Positions 27,635-35,946 of a DNA stretch of 64,000 nt are shown here, piece after piece (position 1 is the first letter of the stretch; every line of letters starts with the position of its first letter). Location: the NCBI GenBank assembly GCA_017510605.1, contig JAFWMQ010000005.1, forward strand, positions 168,928-232,927. Direction: 5' to 3'. This DNA is from Clostridiales bacterium. GTDB taxonomy: Bacteria; Bacillota; Clostridia; Saccharofermentanales; Saccharofermentanaceae. Below the pieces are notes generated by a model. It ran no database searches and was not told the origin of the DNA. It was given only the letters and a program-made list of their open reading frames with translations. The translations under genes were made by a program, and so were the position numbers.

Positions 27635-28570
27635 ATGCGTAATCTTAATTGCAAGAACTGCGGAAGCATAATGATCTACGATGTTTCGTCCATGATGGCA
27701 CATTGCAGGTTCTGCGGTACATCTTATGTGTTGGATCACAAGGATACCGATTACTTTAAGACATTCTACAGGCAGATGATCGATTCTTCTTCAGGCGATG
27801 AAGCGAAAAAGAAGAGGGACGAATCGCTCTGGGATAATGCGGATTCGATAACATTTACAACGAACGAAGGACAGTGCATCGAACTTAAATATCTGCATTC
27901 ATACAGCGATAAATGTGCTGACGTTTATGTCACGAGAAGGAATATCGCTTTCCATTTCAGAGAGGGCATGAACGGCAAAGCCGAACATATGAGAAAGATG
28001 GTTTCGTCTCTGGATTATCCCTCTGCCGATACGAGGACCCTGTCTGACTTTTTCCCTCGCGTAACGGGAGCATTCATGCTTGATGACGGCACGTCTCTCG
28101 TGGTCATCAACAAGCGTGAGGAAGAGTATCCGTTAAGGCTTTTCGGGAAGCTCGGTGGAAGACATATCGCTTGGATCATAAGCAGGCTCGAAAATCTCTG
28201 CTGCGTGCTTGAATATAACGGTCTTGTCCATCCCGAGATCGATGTTGATTCGGTCTATATAAATCCGAATAACCATACGGCATGCCTCTATTGCAACTGG
28301 TGGAGCGTAGACCAAAAGAACATGCACGGGCTGTCATCATCTGCCAACCTTACGGGTCTCCGTAATACGGCCAAGACTCTTCTAGAAACAGAGGACGTGA
28401 CGCCGGATACGCCGCAGGCACTTCTGGACTTCATTAATTCAAGTCCGAAGATCGATGCCTACGAGGATTTTGCTTACTGGGATGAGATGCTCATCAAGGC
28501 ATTCGGCGAGCGTAAATTCATCAAGATGGACAAGGAAGATTCCGACATCTACGGAAAGCAGGACGACTGA
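27635..28570 (+). CDS. Zinc-ribbon protein with degenerate protein-kinase-like domain
   Basis: 311 residues. A zinc ribbon of two CxxC pairs opens the protein (CKNCGSIMIYDVSSMMAHCRFCG, residues 6-27). From about residue 130 the order of elements follows a protein-kinase C-lobe. GGRHIAWIISRLENLCCVLEYNGLVHPEIDVDSVYINPNNHTACLY looks like the helix and catalytic loop leading to a YIN strand. The catalytic HRD-type motif reads HPE, and CNWWS stands where DFG would be, so kinase activity is unlikely. The last 60 residues (PQALLDFINSSP...DEMLIKAFGERKFIKM) resemble the kinase C-terminal helices. It shares TGATG with the next gene. The kinase relation is my inference from pattern. Confidence 0.7.
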   Translation: MRNLNCKNCGSIMIYDVSSMMAHCRFCGTSYVLDHKDTDYFKTFYRQMIDSSSGDEAKKKRDESLWDNADSITFTTNEGQCIELKYLHSYSDKCADVYVTRRNIAFHFREGMNGKAEHMRKMVSSLDYPSADTRTLSDFFPRVTGAFMLDDGTSLVVINKREEEYPLRLFGKLGGRHIAWIISRLENLCCVLEYNGLVHPEIDVDSVYINPNNHTACLYCNWWSVDQKNMHGLSSSANLTGLRNTAKTLLETEDVTPDTPQALLDFINSSPKIDAYEDFAYWDEMLIKAFGERKFIKMDKEDSDIYGKQDD

Positions 28571-29487
28571 TGGGACGGGGAAGTTATCGCGCCACAGACT
28601 GGATGGCTTTAAGGAGCAGCAGAAAACTTTCCGGAGACAGCACTGCTGTCCAGATCTTTGACAGCAAGGCCGCAGCTGTCTCGAACCGCAGTAATCTCGT
28701 TAAGACGAGAGAGAGCAGGGACAATCCCGATTCACCAAAATCGACACCGGTAATTATCGGTTTTGATGTGACGGCTTCTATGGGTTATCTCGCGAAAGAG
28801 ATCGCCACGAATTCTCTTAACAACATGATCACCACGATCCTGAACAACAAGGCTGTAAGAGATCCGCAGGTTCTGTGTGCCGCAATAGGAGATGTTAAGA
28901 CCGACAACTATCCTTTGCAGGTCACACAGTTTGAATCGGATATCAGGATGGTAAGACAATTGATGACTCTCTGCCTTGAAGGCGGAGGAGGAGGCAACAA
29001 CGGTGAATCTTATAATCTGCTCTGGTATTTTGCTTCAAGACATACTGATACGGACTGCTTTGAGAAGAGGCATGAGAAGGGTATTCTGTTTTCGATAGGT
29101 GATGACAAATGCCATAATGACCTGTCAAAAAACGAGATTGCAAAAGCCTTCGGAGATAACGTTCCATATACAATCTCGAACGAAGAACTTATAAGAGAAG
29201 TAAGTCCCAAGTACGATATCTTCCACCTTTATATCGAGAACGATAATGCCGGTGATAAAGAGGTCTTCCGTTACTGGAACGACATGCTTCCCGGAAGATC
29301 CGCGCCTATCAACAGGAAGGATATCCCGCTTCTGTCAGATCTTATCGTAGCTATAATGCTCGTTAACGGCGGGAAGACACATAATGAAGCGCTTCAGGGA
29401 ATGGATCAGGATATAGCCGAGAGGATCGCAAGATCCCTGTCATTTATTGAGATCAAAAAAACAGATAACAATAAGATCAGCTTCTGA
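28570..29487 (+). CDS. vWA-like MIDAS protein, paralogue 1
   Basis: 305 residues with a von Willebrand A-type fold. Strand STPVIIGFDVTASMGYLAKEI (near residue 57) carries a DxTxS metal-ion-dependent adhesion motif, and the glycine-rich loop CLEGGGGGNNGESYNLLWYFASRHT follows near residue 136. GILFSIGDDKCH looks like the next core strand. The N-terminus SYRATDWMALRSSRK is shared with the following gene. The ATG overlaps the stop of the upstream pseudokinase gene, indicating coupled translation. No signal peptide; a cytoplasmic protein-binding or metal-linked regulatory role is likely, specific job unknown. Confidence 0.75.
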   Translation: MGRGSYRATDWMALRSSRKLSGDSTAVQIFDSKAAAVSNRSNLVKTRESRDNPDSPKSTPVIIGFDVTASMGYLAKEIATNSLNNMITTILNNKAVRDPQVLCAAIGDVKTDNYPLQVTQFESDIRMVRQLMTLCLEGGGGGNNGESYNLLWYFASRHTDTDCFEKRHEKGILFSIGDDKCHNDLSKNEIAKAFGDNVPYTISNEELIREVSPKYDIFHLYIENDNAGDKEVFRYWNDMLPGRSAPINRKDIPLLSDLIVAIMLVNGGKTHNEALQGMDQDIAERIARSLSFIEIKKTDNNKISF

Positions 29488-29502
29488 CGAAAGGAGAAAA
29501 AC

Positions 29503-30375
29503 ATGGGTTACGGCAGTTACAAAGCAAAGGATTGGGATAAGCTCAGAAACAGCAGAGGTATTAATTCCTCTTCAAACGTCAATGATATCTTTAAGAACCG
29601 CGAAGTGGATCCGAAGTACGATCCTAAGAACATTAATGTGAGGGAATCAAGGGACAGCGCGGATTCACCTGAATCCACACCTATCATCATCGGATTCGAC
29701 GATACGGGTTCCATGGGTTATCTCGCACAGGAGATCGCGCAGAATTCATTGAACAAGACTGTTACCGAAATCTACGATAAGAACCCTGTCACCAACCCTC
29801 ACGTAATGTGCGCAGCTTACGGTAATGCAGGTGATGTCGGTCCCCTTCAGGTAACCCAGTTCGAAGCTGACATCAAGATCGTGGAGCAGCTCCTTGATCT
29901 CTGGATCCCGTTAAGAGGTATGGGTGACAGCGGCGACCCGTTGCTCTGGTATTTTGCCGCAAAGCATACGAGCATTGACTCATGGGAGAAGAGAGGCAAG
30001 AAGGGTTTCCTCTTTACGATAGGCGACGATACGATCAAGAGATCGATCTTCAACGATAAAATATACGATATTTTCGGTGACAGTATTAACAAATTATATA
30101 TGGAACCTGAAGAATTTCTTGAGATGGCTCAGGAAAAGTATCACGTATTCCACATCATCACAAAGCCTTTAAGAGCTGATGTTCTCGAGAAGTGGCTGGA
30201 TCTTCTTCCTGACAGCACAGCCATTGTTGATGAAGCCAATGTAAAGAATCTGTACATGGTAATCATCTCCATAATGCAGCTTGTTAACGGTCAGGACAGG
30301 AAAGAGATCCTGAACCAGTGGCCTGCAACTGTAAGAGATGGCATAGCATCTGCTCTGGAACATATTAAAGTCTGA
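29503..30375 (+). CDS. vWA-like MIDAS protein, paralogue 2
   Basis: 290 residues, a clear paralogue of the preceding protein: N-terminus GYGSYKAKDWDKLRNSRG, MIDAS strand STPIIIGFDDTGSMGYLAQEI (near residue 60), shared PLQVTQFEADIKIVEQLLDLW, and GFLFTIGDDTIK. The MIDAS here is the common DxTGS form. The glycine-rich loop is shorter (RGMGDSGDPLLWYFAAKHT). An AAAGGAG ribbon site lies seven bases upstream. Retention of two diverged copies side by side suggests that they form a heterodimer or bind two partners; that is inference. Confidence 0.75.
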   Translation: MGYGSYKAKDWDKLRNSRGINSSSNVNDIFKNREVDPKYDPKNINVRESRDSADSPESTPIIIGFDDTGSMGYLAQEIAQNSLNKTVTEIYDKNPVTNPHVMCAAYGNAGDVGPLQVTQFEADIKIVEQLLDLWIPLRGMGDSGDPLLWYFAAKHTSIDSWEKRGKKGFLFTIGDDTIKRSIFNDKIYDIFGDSINKLYMEPEEFLEMAQEKYHVFHIITKPLRADVLEKWLDLLPDSTAIVDEANVKNLYMVIISIMQLVNGQDRKEILNQWPATVRDGIASALEHIKV

Positions 30376-30430
30376 TGTGCCCGGGACTGTTGCTGCAGCA
30401 CAGGACGTTCTCTGACGGATCATTTAACTT

Positions 30431-31642
30431 ATGAGTATCAAAGCTGTTGTAGGTAAGAGTTTCGGAGACGAAGGAAAAGGTCTTGCAACGGACTATCTTG
30501 CGATGCTCTCTGAGAATTCGTCCCGCTCCTGCATCGTCGTCCGTCATAACGGCGGCGCGCAGGCAGGACATACGGTTGAAGCTTTTGGTAAGAGATTTAT
30601 CTTCCACGAGATCTCTTCCGGCTCTTTCAGGGGCGCGGATACTTTGTGGGCGCCGACATTTATGCCGGATCTTTATAAGCTTTCCGAAGAGTGGAATGAT
30701 TTTCTGTCGCTCGGCGTGAAGCTCCCTAAGATATATTCCGTCCCGGATTGTCCTCTTACTTATATCGACGACATCCTCATAAACATGTCGTTAGAGTCCA
30801 GGCGTGGTAGGGACCGTCACGGCAGCTGCGGAATGGGCATCGATGAAGGCAAGAGAAGATCGCTTATTCCTGAGTTCAGGATAACACCTTTTGACATCGT
30901 CTCAGGAGGTGCTTCCGGCTTTTATAAGAAACTGCTCTTTATCCGCAAGGAATATCTTCCCGGACGGCTTGAAGCGTTGTCTCTCGAGCCCTCCGCGATG
31001 GGCGAATACGGCACTCTGATCACTGATGAAAATGTCCTTTATAACTATTGCGAGCAGATGTGCCGCAACAGTGAACTGATTACTATTGCTGATGAGAGCA
31101 TAATCAAGACGTACGACGACGTTATCTTCGAAGGTGCGCAGGGACTTATCCTGGATGAGGAGAACTATGCTTTCGCGCCAAACCTTACCTCATCGAGAAC
31201 AGGGCTGACTAATCCTGATGCAATGCTGAAAAGACTTGGCATCGCAGGTCCCTGCGAGGCAGTCTATGTGACAAGAACTTATGTCACAAAGCACGGTGCG
31301 GGAAGGCTTCCTTATGAAGACATTATCCTTAAGGAAGGGAAGAGCTTTGCCGACAATACCAACATCCACAATGAGTGGCAGGGCTCATTAAGATTCGCGC
31401 CCCACGGCGACGGGGACGAGTTCAACGAATATGTGATAAAGGATTCTTCTTCATCTGCTTTTACACCATCTGTTATGTTTACCCATGCCGATGAAACTGA
31501 CGGAAAAGTACTTACCAAAAACGGTGATGTTTCTTTGTATGACTGGATCCTCAGGATCAACAAAGACGGACTTTATAAGAAGGTTTATGTGTCAGGTTCG
31601 CACTATGCGGAAGATATAGAGTGCAGGATCATTGCAGAGTAA
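30431..31642 (+). CDS. Divergent adenylosuccinate synthetase (PurA) paralogue
   Basis: 403 residues. The GTPase core of PurA is intact: VVGKSFGDEGKGLATDYLA at residue 6 (P-loop with the catalytic Asp) and GGAQAGHTVEAFGKRFIFHEISSG near residue 37 (catalytic His). VIFEGAQGLILDEENYAFAPNLTSSRTG near residue 235 and TYVTKHGAGRLPYED near residue 281 complete it. Two substrate regions differ. Where PurA has the GTTGRGIGPAYEDK-type IMP loop it has GSCGMGIDEGKRRS, and where PurA has the aspartate loop TTGRRRRTGW it has NEWQGSLRFAP. A housekeeping PurA is therefore unlikely; another amino acid or nucleotide may be used. It ends the four-gene cassette. Confidence 0.8.
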   Translation: MSIKAVVGKSFGDEGKGLATDYLAMLSENSSRSCIVVRHNGGAQAGHTVEAFGKRFIFHEISSGSFRGADTLWAPTFMPDLYKLSEEWNDFLSLGVKLPKIYSVPDCPLTYIDDILINMSLESRRGRDRHGSCGMGIDEGKRRSLIPEFRITPFDIVSGGASGFYKKLLFIRKEYLPGRLEALSLEPSAMGEYGTLITDENVLYNYCEQMCRNSELITIADESIIKTYDDVIFEGAQGLILDEENYAFAPNLTSSRTGLTNPDAMLKRLGIAGPCEAVYVTRTYVTKHGAGRLPYEDIILKEGKSFADNTNIHNEWQGSLRFAPHGDGDEFNEYVIKDSSSSAFTPSVMFTHADETDGKVLTKNGDVSLYDWILRINKDGLYKKVYVSGSHYAEDIECRIIAE

Positions 31643-32148
31643 AGGTGTCTCGTATCGCTTTATTATTGCAAGGTTACTTTTGACTGTCGGAAAATCACAA
31701 AAAATCAGAATTGTGTATCGGGATTGCTCGTTTTTATAGTATTTCCGACATAGATTGAAGGCATATTTTTCGATCTGGAGAAAATCATTCCGCCAGCAAA
31801 CCTAATTACCCTAAAAATGTGTCGGAACTGAACATATTTAGAGGAGTTCCGACATGTTATCAGCGTAAATTTTAAAATCCCGATACAATAATCACTCATA
31901 ATGAATTACTGACAGTTGTCTGTCATATGAACACTTGGCTAAATAAGGTATTAGTAGGTATGTGTTCCGATGAGAGAGCCGAAAACAAAGATTCATAAGC
32001 CCTCAGCCTTGCCATCCATGCTATTTAATGCGCTATCCAATACATTCCACCCGCAAATCGGTCCCTTTATTGGCCCTATCTCTCTGATACTATTTAGTCA
32101 GAGGTAGTTGGCAGAATGGTTTCACAATGATTTACGGAGGTAATGATT
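31643..32148. other. Repeat-rich gene-free spacer after the cassette
   Basis: About 500 bases with no convincing gene. The left half holds nested inverted repeats built on TGTCGGAA and GTATCGGGATT (listed separately). A TGACAG-TTGT-CTGTCA palindrome lies at 31910-31925. The right half (31930-32130) shows nothing I can name. Confidence 0.5.
31685..31886. repeat. Nested inverted repeats, MITE-like or structured element
   Basis: Outer arms GTATCGGGATT (31715-31725) and AATCCCGATAC (31876-31886) enclose TGTCGGAACT (31820-31829) and AGTTCCGACA (31845-31854), which form a perfect 10-bp stem. Further TGTCGGA cores lie at 31685-31691 and, inverted, at 31744-31750. No ORF is inside. The core resembles the AGTCGGA cluster at 6.1-6.2 kb. 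Confidence 0.5.
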
Positions 32149-32274
32149 ATGTGTTTTTTCTTATTTGGTTCTAATTCTGACGACAAGATCAAGGAGCGCG
32201 AGCGGAAGTGGCGCGAAGAAGAGCTCGAGGAAGAATATGATGAGCTCGATGGTATCGAGGATGCGGATTATTAA
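32149..32274 (+). CDS. 41-residue highly charged micro-protein
   Basis: Starts MCFFLFGSNSDD and continues as a strongly acidic and basic helix (about half of residues are E, D, K or R) to ...GIEDADY. The ATG has a good GGAGG site seven bases upstream, which supports translation. The stop lies in the first copy of a 17-bp direct repeat. No homologue comes to mind. It precedes the membrane HNH nuclease gene by 55 bases and could be its partner, but that is only position. Confidence 0.5.
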   Translation: MCFFLFGSNSDDKIKERERKWREEELEEEYDELDGIEDADY

Positions 32275-32313
32275 GGAAGATGCACCGATATCAGGAATGC
32301 GGATTATTAAGGA
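32261..32313. repeat. 17-bp direct repeat
   Basis: ATGCGGATTATTAAGGA occurs at 32261-32277 and again at 32297-32313, 36 bases apart. The first copy contains the micro-protein stop; the second supplies an AGGAG sequence before the nuclease gene. It looks like a local duplication. Confidence 0.7.
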
Positions 32314-32329
32314 GATGAAGCAGCGTTAA

Positions 32330-32848
32330 ATGTTTGCTTACGATGATATTCTAAGCGGATCAGGCAGAGCCTTTTTTTCCGGGATGACCGGAGATGTGAC
32401 GGGCTCTGCCTCGCCGTATCTTGTGCCCGTCCTGATCATTCTTCTTGCAGTTGTTCTGATAATATTGCTGGCAGTTACCGTTATGTACAAAAACCAGCAA
32501 AGGAACATCGACAGACAGGAGAGGATCAAAAGGGAAGTTGCCGGGAGGCGCAGGATACGGGCAGCAGACAAGAACGAAGTATTTGAACGCGATAATTACA
32601 CCTGCCAGATATGCGGTATCTCGAGAGATTATCTGGACAGTTTTTGTGAAGGATTAGGCGATTATCTTTTGCTTGAAGCGGATCACATCCAATCCGTGTC
32701 GCAGGGCGGAACGGGCAGAGACATTGATAATCTTCAGTGTCTGTGCTGGCGCTGCAACCGCAAGAAGGGCGGCAACAGGACAAACGAACAGGTAAGGCGG
32801 ATGATCGATTACGGAATCGATTATCTGGATGATGCCGGTGATGAATGA
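32330..32848 (+). CDS. Membrane-anchored HNH endonuclease
   Basis: 172 residues. One strong membrane helix (YLVPVLIILLAVVLIILLAVTVMY, about residues 30-53) is followed by a basic linker and an McrA-type HNH domain. First zinc pair is CQICG (near residue 89), then LEADHIQSVSQGGTGRDIDNLQCLCWRCNRKKGG with the catalytic DH pair, the Asn and the second CxxC. Tethering an HNH nuclease to the membrane is uncommon and would suit cutting incoming DNA; that role is inference. The ribosome-binding site is poor: an AGGAG lies about 17 bases upstream of the ATG. Confidence 0.8.
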   Translation: MFAYDDILSGSGRAFFSGMTGDVTGSASPYLVPVLIILLAVVLIILLAVTVMYKNQQRNIDRQERIKREVAGRRRIRAADKNEVFERDNYTCQICGISRDYLDSFCEGLGDYLLLEADHIQSVSQGGTGRDIDNLQCLCWRCNRKKGGNRTNEQVRRMIDYGIDYLDDAGDE

Positions 32849-32858
32849 AGATGAAGGA

Positions 32859-33722
32859 TCACCTTGAACCGCGGTAGCCGACACCATATGTTGACGTATA
32901 GTAATCGATGCGTTTGGAATCGTTAAAGTCGGAATCGTAGATGTTGTCTTTGGGATCGATCCCGGCGAGGGAACAGACGGCATTGTGAGCACGGATCGTA
33001 AGATCCTTCTCGCGCTCTTTGGGTTTAAGGGACATATCCGGATAGAGAGGTTCACCGATGCGCAAAGTGAACAGTGCTGTCTGGCGGAAGATTTTCCTGC
33101 GGATCCGGCCGGGTTCGCGGTAAGAGATGCCCAGAGGCAAGAAGGGTTTGTTATTGGTTACGGCGATCATTGCAGCGCCGCGTTTGAACGGGCGTATGGG
33201 TGCATAGTATTCCCACATGCTGCCTTCTGCATAAATGTGAAGCCAGCCGTGATCATTAAGAAGCGTGCGGATCTCTTTAAGAAATACTTTTTGGGCGGCA
33301 ACGCTGTCTTCGGGTATCGGAATGCCGCCGACCATCCGGATAAGTGTGCCGTTCTCGCCGTTTATATTCTTTCCCCATGAGAGGAGATATGATCGGTAGG
33401 GGCGGATCGCTTTCATGACCGCAAGATAATCCCACATATGAACGTGATTGCAGACGGAGATTGCGCCGTCGGAAAGAACGTCTTTGTATTTCTTAATGTT
33501 TTCGCGGCCTTCGATCTTAAGACCGAGACGGACCGAAGTCATAGGGAAAACGATTACGTTAAGAAGCATACGGACAAGCTTTTGCCTGAACCGGAACCAC
33601 CTTGATCTGTCTATATACGGGTATGAAGTGTCAAATACAAAACCGCGGTCTTTGTGGATCTCAAGATAATGTCTGTCGGTTATCTCAGGATAGGGATAAC
33701 GGTTTGTCTGAGGATCGAACAT
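32859..33722 (-). CDS. PlsC-like 1-acylglycerol-3-phosphate acyltransferase
   Basis: About 287 residues. The acyltransferase HX4D motif is NHVHMWD (near residue 93), followed by the G-containing block MVGGIPIPED and the EGS-type motif YAEGSMWEYYAPIRPFKRGAA near residue 164. Such enzymes transfer acyl chains to lysophosphatidate or related lipids at the membrane; the exact acceptor is unknown. The ATG at 33722 is preferred; a TTG 42 bases upstream is possible. It converges with the HNH nuclease gene, leaving 10 bases between stops. Confidence 0.88.
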   Translation of the reverse strand: MFDPQTNRYPYPEITDRHYLEIHKDRGFVFDTSYPYIDRSRWFRFRQKLVRMLLNVIVFPMTSVRLGLKIEGRENIKKYKDVLSDGAISVCNHVHMWDYLAVMKAIRPYRSYLLSWGKNINGENGTLIRMVGGIPIPEDSVAAQKVFLKEIRTLLNDHGWLHIYAEGSMWEYYAPIRPFKRGAAMIAVTNNKPFLPLGISYREPGRIRRKIFRQTALFTLRIGEPLYPDMSLKPKEREKDLTIRAHNAVCSLAGIDPKDNIYDSDFNDSKRIDYYTSTYGVGYRGSR

Positions 33723-33949
33723 AATCGGATTTTGAACACACTTTCTTTTTCTCTCGTCAAACAAATGATACCTTTATTGCCTTTGACGGGCAATGACCGC
33801 GCGCATAAATGCATGAATGTGAAGACGTTTAATAAAGGTGTCTTGTTGGTAAATAAATTGTTACTTTTTTTAGCAAGGGTATATGTTGGCGAAAAATGCA
33901 AATATAATTTAGAAAATTCAGAATATTAATTATAGGGACAATTCTGCGA

Positions 33950-35077
33950 ATGGATAATGCAACGGAACAGAAACATATAAGGACAGGCGAAGAGAGCTTG
34001 CTGAATCGCGTGATGCAGCAGCTGGTTGATAATGCCTATTCGTTTACCGTTGTAGTTATGTGTTTAGTCCATGCGGTATTGTTTGTTGTTTTTCTCTCCG
34101 CCGGTGTGTGGCCGTTGGCAAACTATAACATTCTCAGTGTAGGAATTTACGTTCTGTCATTTTATATGTGTAAGAGAGAACTTATTTTGGCGGTATATGC
34201 GGCCATTATTCTTGAGGTTACTATTTACGTGGTCGTATCCACATACTATGTCGGATTGGTCTGCGGAACGTATTGCTTTTTGTTTTCGATCATACCGATA
34301 ATTATTTATTTCGGAAGCAGCATGTTCAAGGGAAAACAAAGGTGGAGCGTGGTTCTGATGCTCGTTCTGAACTTCGTGACATTTGTAGTTTTGTATATCA
34401 GTTTTTCAACTGCGCAGCCGGTCTACGTTGTCTCGATGTCGACAAGAATATTACTGGTTATCTTTTCCGCATTCGCAATGATCTTCGCATCGTTGTTCTA
34501 TAACGCGATGTACATTTATGCGAGCGAGAACGAAGTTGTAATCCTTAAGCAGAAGAACAGGAAGCTCTCTGAAGATGCGAAGGAAGACGCGCTGACGACG
34601 CTTCTGAACCGCCGTGGATTCCTGCCTTTGACTGAGTCTCTTATGAAGGACAGCAATCATTATCACTTCTGTGTTGCATTCTGCGACCTCGATAACTTCA
34701 AGAAAGTTAATGATACATACGGCCATGAAGCCGGAGATGAAGTCCTGAAACATGTCACCAGGATCATTAAGCAGGAAATGCAGGGATGTGATATCTGCAG
34801 ATGGGGCGGAGAAGAGATCGTCATTCTTATAAAGGATTGTGATCTTGGAATCGCAAAAGTGAAGATCGAGGGCCTGAGGAAATTTATCGAAGCTGTTCCG
34901 ACGATCTTCTTTAACAAGCAGATCCCGATCACTGTAACTATCGGTCTCGCTGAAAACGACGGCGGATTCACTACACCTGAGGATGTCATCAAGTTAGCTG
35001 ATGCGCGCATGTATTACGGCAAGCAGCACGGAAAGAATGTTGTCGTCTATGAAGACGATCAGCAGATCGACCGCTGA
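33950..35077 (+). CDS. Membrane-bound diguanylate cyclase (GGEEI)
   Basis: 375 residues. About six hydrophobic helices occupy residues 22-195. A short coiled stretch (SENEVVILKQKNRKLSEDAKED) leads into the GGDEF domain with LTTLLNRRGFLPL, CDLDNFKKVNDTYGHEAGDEVLKH and the active-site variant RWGGEEIVIL. The GGEEx form is active in many cyclases. No RxxD inhibitory site precedes it. It is the third predicted cyclic di-GMP synthase in the window. Transcribed alone. Confidence 0.92.
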   Translation: MDNATEQKHIRTGEESLLNRVMQQLVDNAYSFTVVVMCLVHAVLFVVFLSAGVWPLANYNILSVGIYVLSFYMCKRELILAVYAAIILEVTIYVVVSTYYVGLVCGTYCFLFSIIPIIIYFGSSMFKGKQRWSVVLMLVLNFVTFVVLYISFSTAQPVYVVSMSTRILLVIFSAFAMIFASLFYNAMYIYASENEVVILKQKNRKLSEDAKEDALTTLLNRRGFLPLTESLMKDSNHYHFCVAFCDLDNFKKVNDTYGHEAGDEVLKHVTRIIKQEMQGCDICRWGGEEIVILIKDCDLGIAKVKIEGLRKFIEAVPTIFFNKQIPITVTIGLAENDGGFTTPEDVIKLADARMYYGKQHGKNVVVYEDDQQIDR

Positions 35078-35172
35078 AATATCCGGACTGTTTTCAAGAT
35101 CAGTTTAATACTATAATCTGTTGTGCAGTTATTTTTGGGGATCTTTGATTTCATCACAACGGAGTAATACTG

Positions 35173-35919
35173 ATGTCTAAGCAGAACATTTTCGATAACG
35201 AGATCTTTTTCGAAGGTTACAAGGGGATCAGGGAGCGCGAATCCAATGCGAACGTGTTGTTTGAGATACCTGCGCTTTTCTCTCTTTTGCCGGATCTGAA
35301 GGGGAAAGAGATCCTGGATCTCGGGTGCGGGTTTGGCGAGCACTGCAAAGCATTTGTGGAGAAGGGCGCGTCGAAGGTAACCGGCATAGACATCTCTACA
35401 AAGATGCTTGAAGTTGCGCGAAAAGAAAACAGCGATCCTGCGATCTCATACTTTAATATGCCGATGGAAGATCTTGATGATCTTGACGGTGTTTATGATG
35501 TTGTAATTAGTTCTCTGGCGATCCATTATATCGAGGATTTTAAGGACCTTCTCGCGAGTATTTACAGGAAGACAAGACCCGGCGGGATCTTCGTTTTCTC
35601 GCAGGAAAACCCGATAAATACTACGTATGGAAATTGCGGTTTTCCCAGGTGGACTAAGGATGAGAACGGCAACAAATTATATGTGAACTTAGCTGATTAC
35701 GGTCTCGAAGGAGAGCGCGAATCTGAGTGGTTTGTTGAGGGTGTGAAGAAGTATCACCGCATGTTCTCAACCATAGTAAATGATCTTGTTGAAGCAGGTT
35801 TTACCATTGAGAAAATGATCGAACCATTGCCGGATGAGAAGCTCCTGGAAAAGTATCCGGAGCAAAATGACCTGTTCCACAAACCTGATTTTCTAGTTGT
35901 AAGAGCAGCGAGAAGATAA
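35173..35919 (+). CDS. Class I SAM-dependent methyltransferase
   Basis: 248 residues. Motif I is EILDLGCGFGEHCKAFVEKGASKVTGIDIS (about residues 50-79), with the acidic residue GID after strand two and VYDVVISSLAIHYIEDF as motif IV. It resembles the UbiE/small-molecule methyltransferase group; the substrate cannot be told. An AACGGAG site lies 12 bases before the ATG. It converges with the aldo/keto reductase gene. Confidence 0.9.
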   Translation: MSKQNIFDNEIFFEGYKGIRERESNANVLFEIPALFSLLPDLKGKEILDLGCGFGEHCKAFVEKGASKVTGIDISTKMLEVARKENSDPAISYFNMPMEDLDDLDGVYDVVISSLAIHYIEDFKDLLASIYRKTRPGGIFVFSQENPINTTYGNCGFPRWTKDENGNKLYVNLADYGLEGERESEWFVEGVKKYHRMFSTIVNDLVEAGFTIEKMIEPLPDEKLLEKYPEQNDLFHKPDFLVVRAARR

Positions 35920-35946
35920 GCCGTTAACAGCAATATAAAATGCAGC

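Noticed and set aside
27635..28570. Active protein kinase
   Set aside because: The positions expected for the catalytic Asp and the DFG metal-binding Asp are not Asp, so only a pseudokinase-like fold is claimed.
31910..31925. TGACAG-TTGT-CTGTCA palindrome as an operator
   Set aside because: Six-base arms with no promoter or regulator next to it; could be chance.
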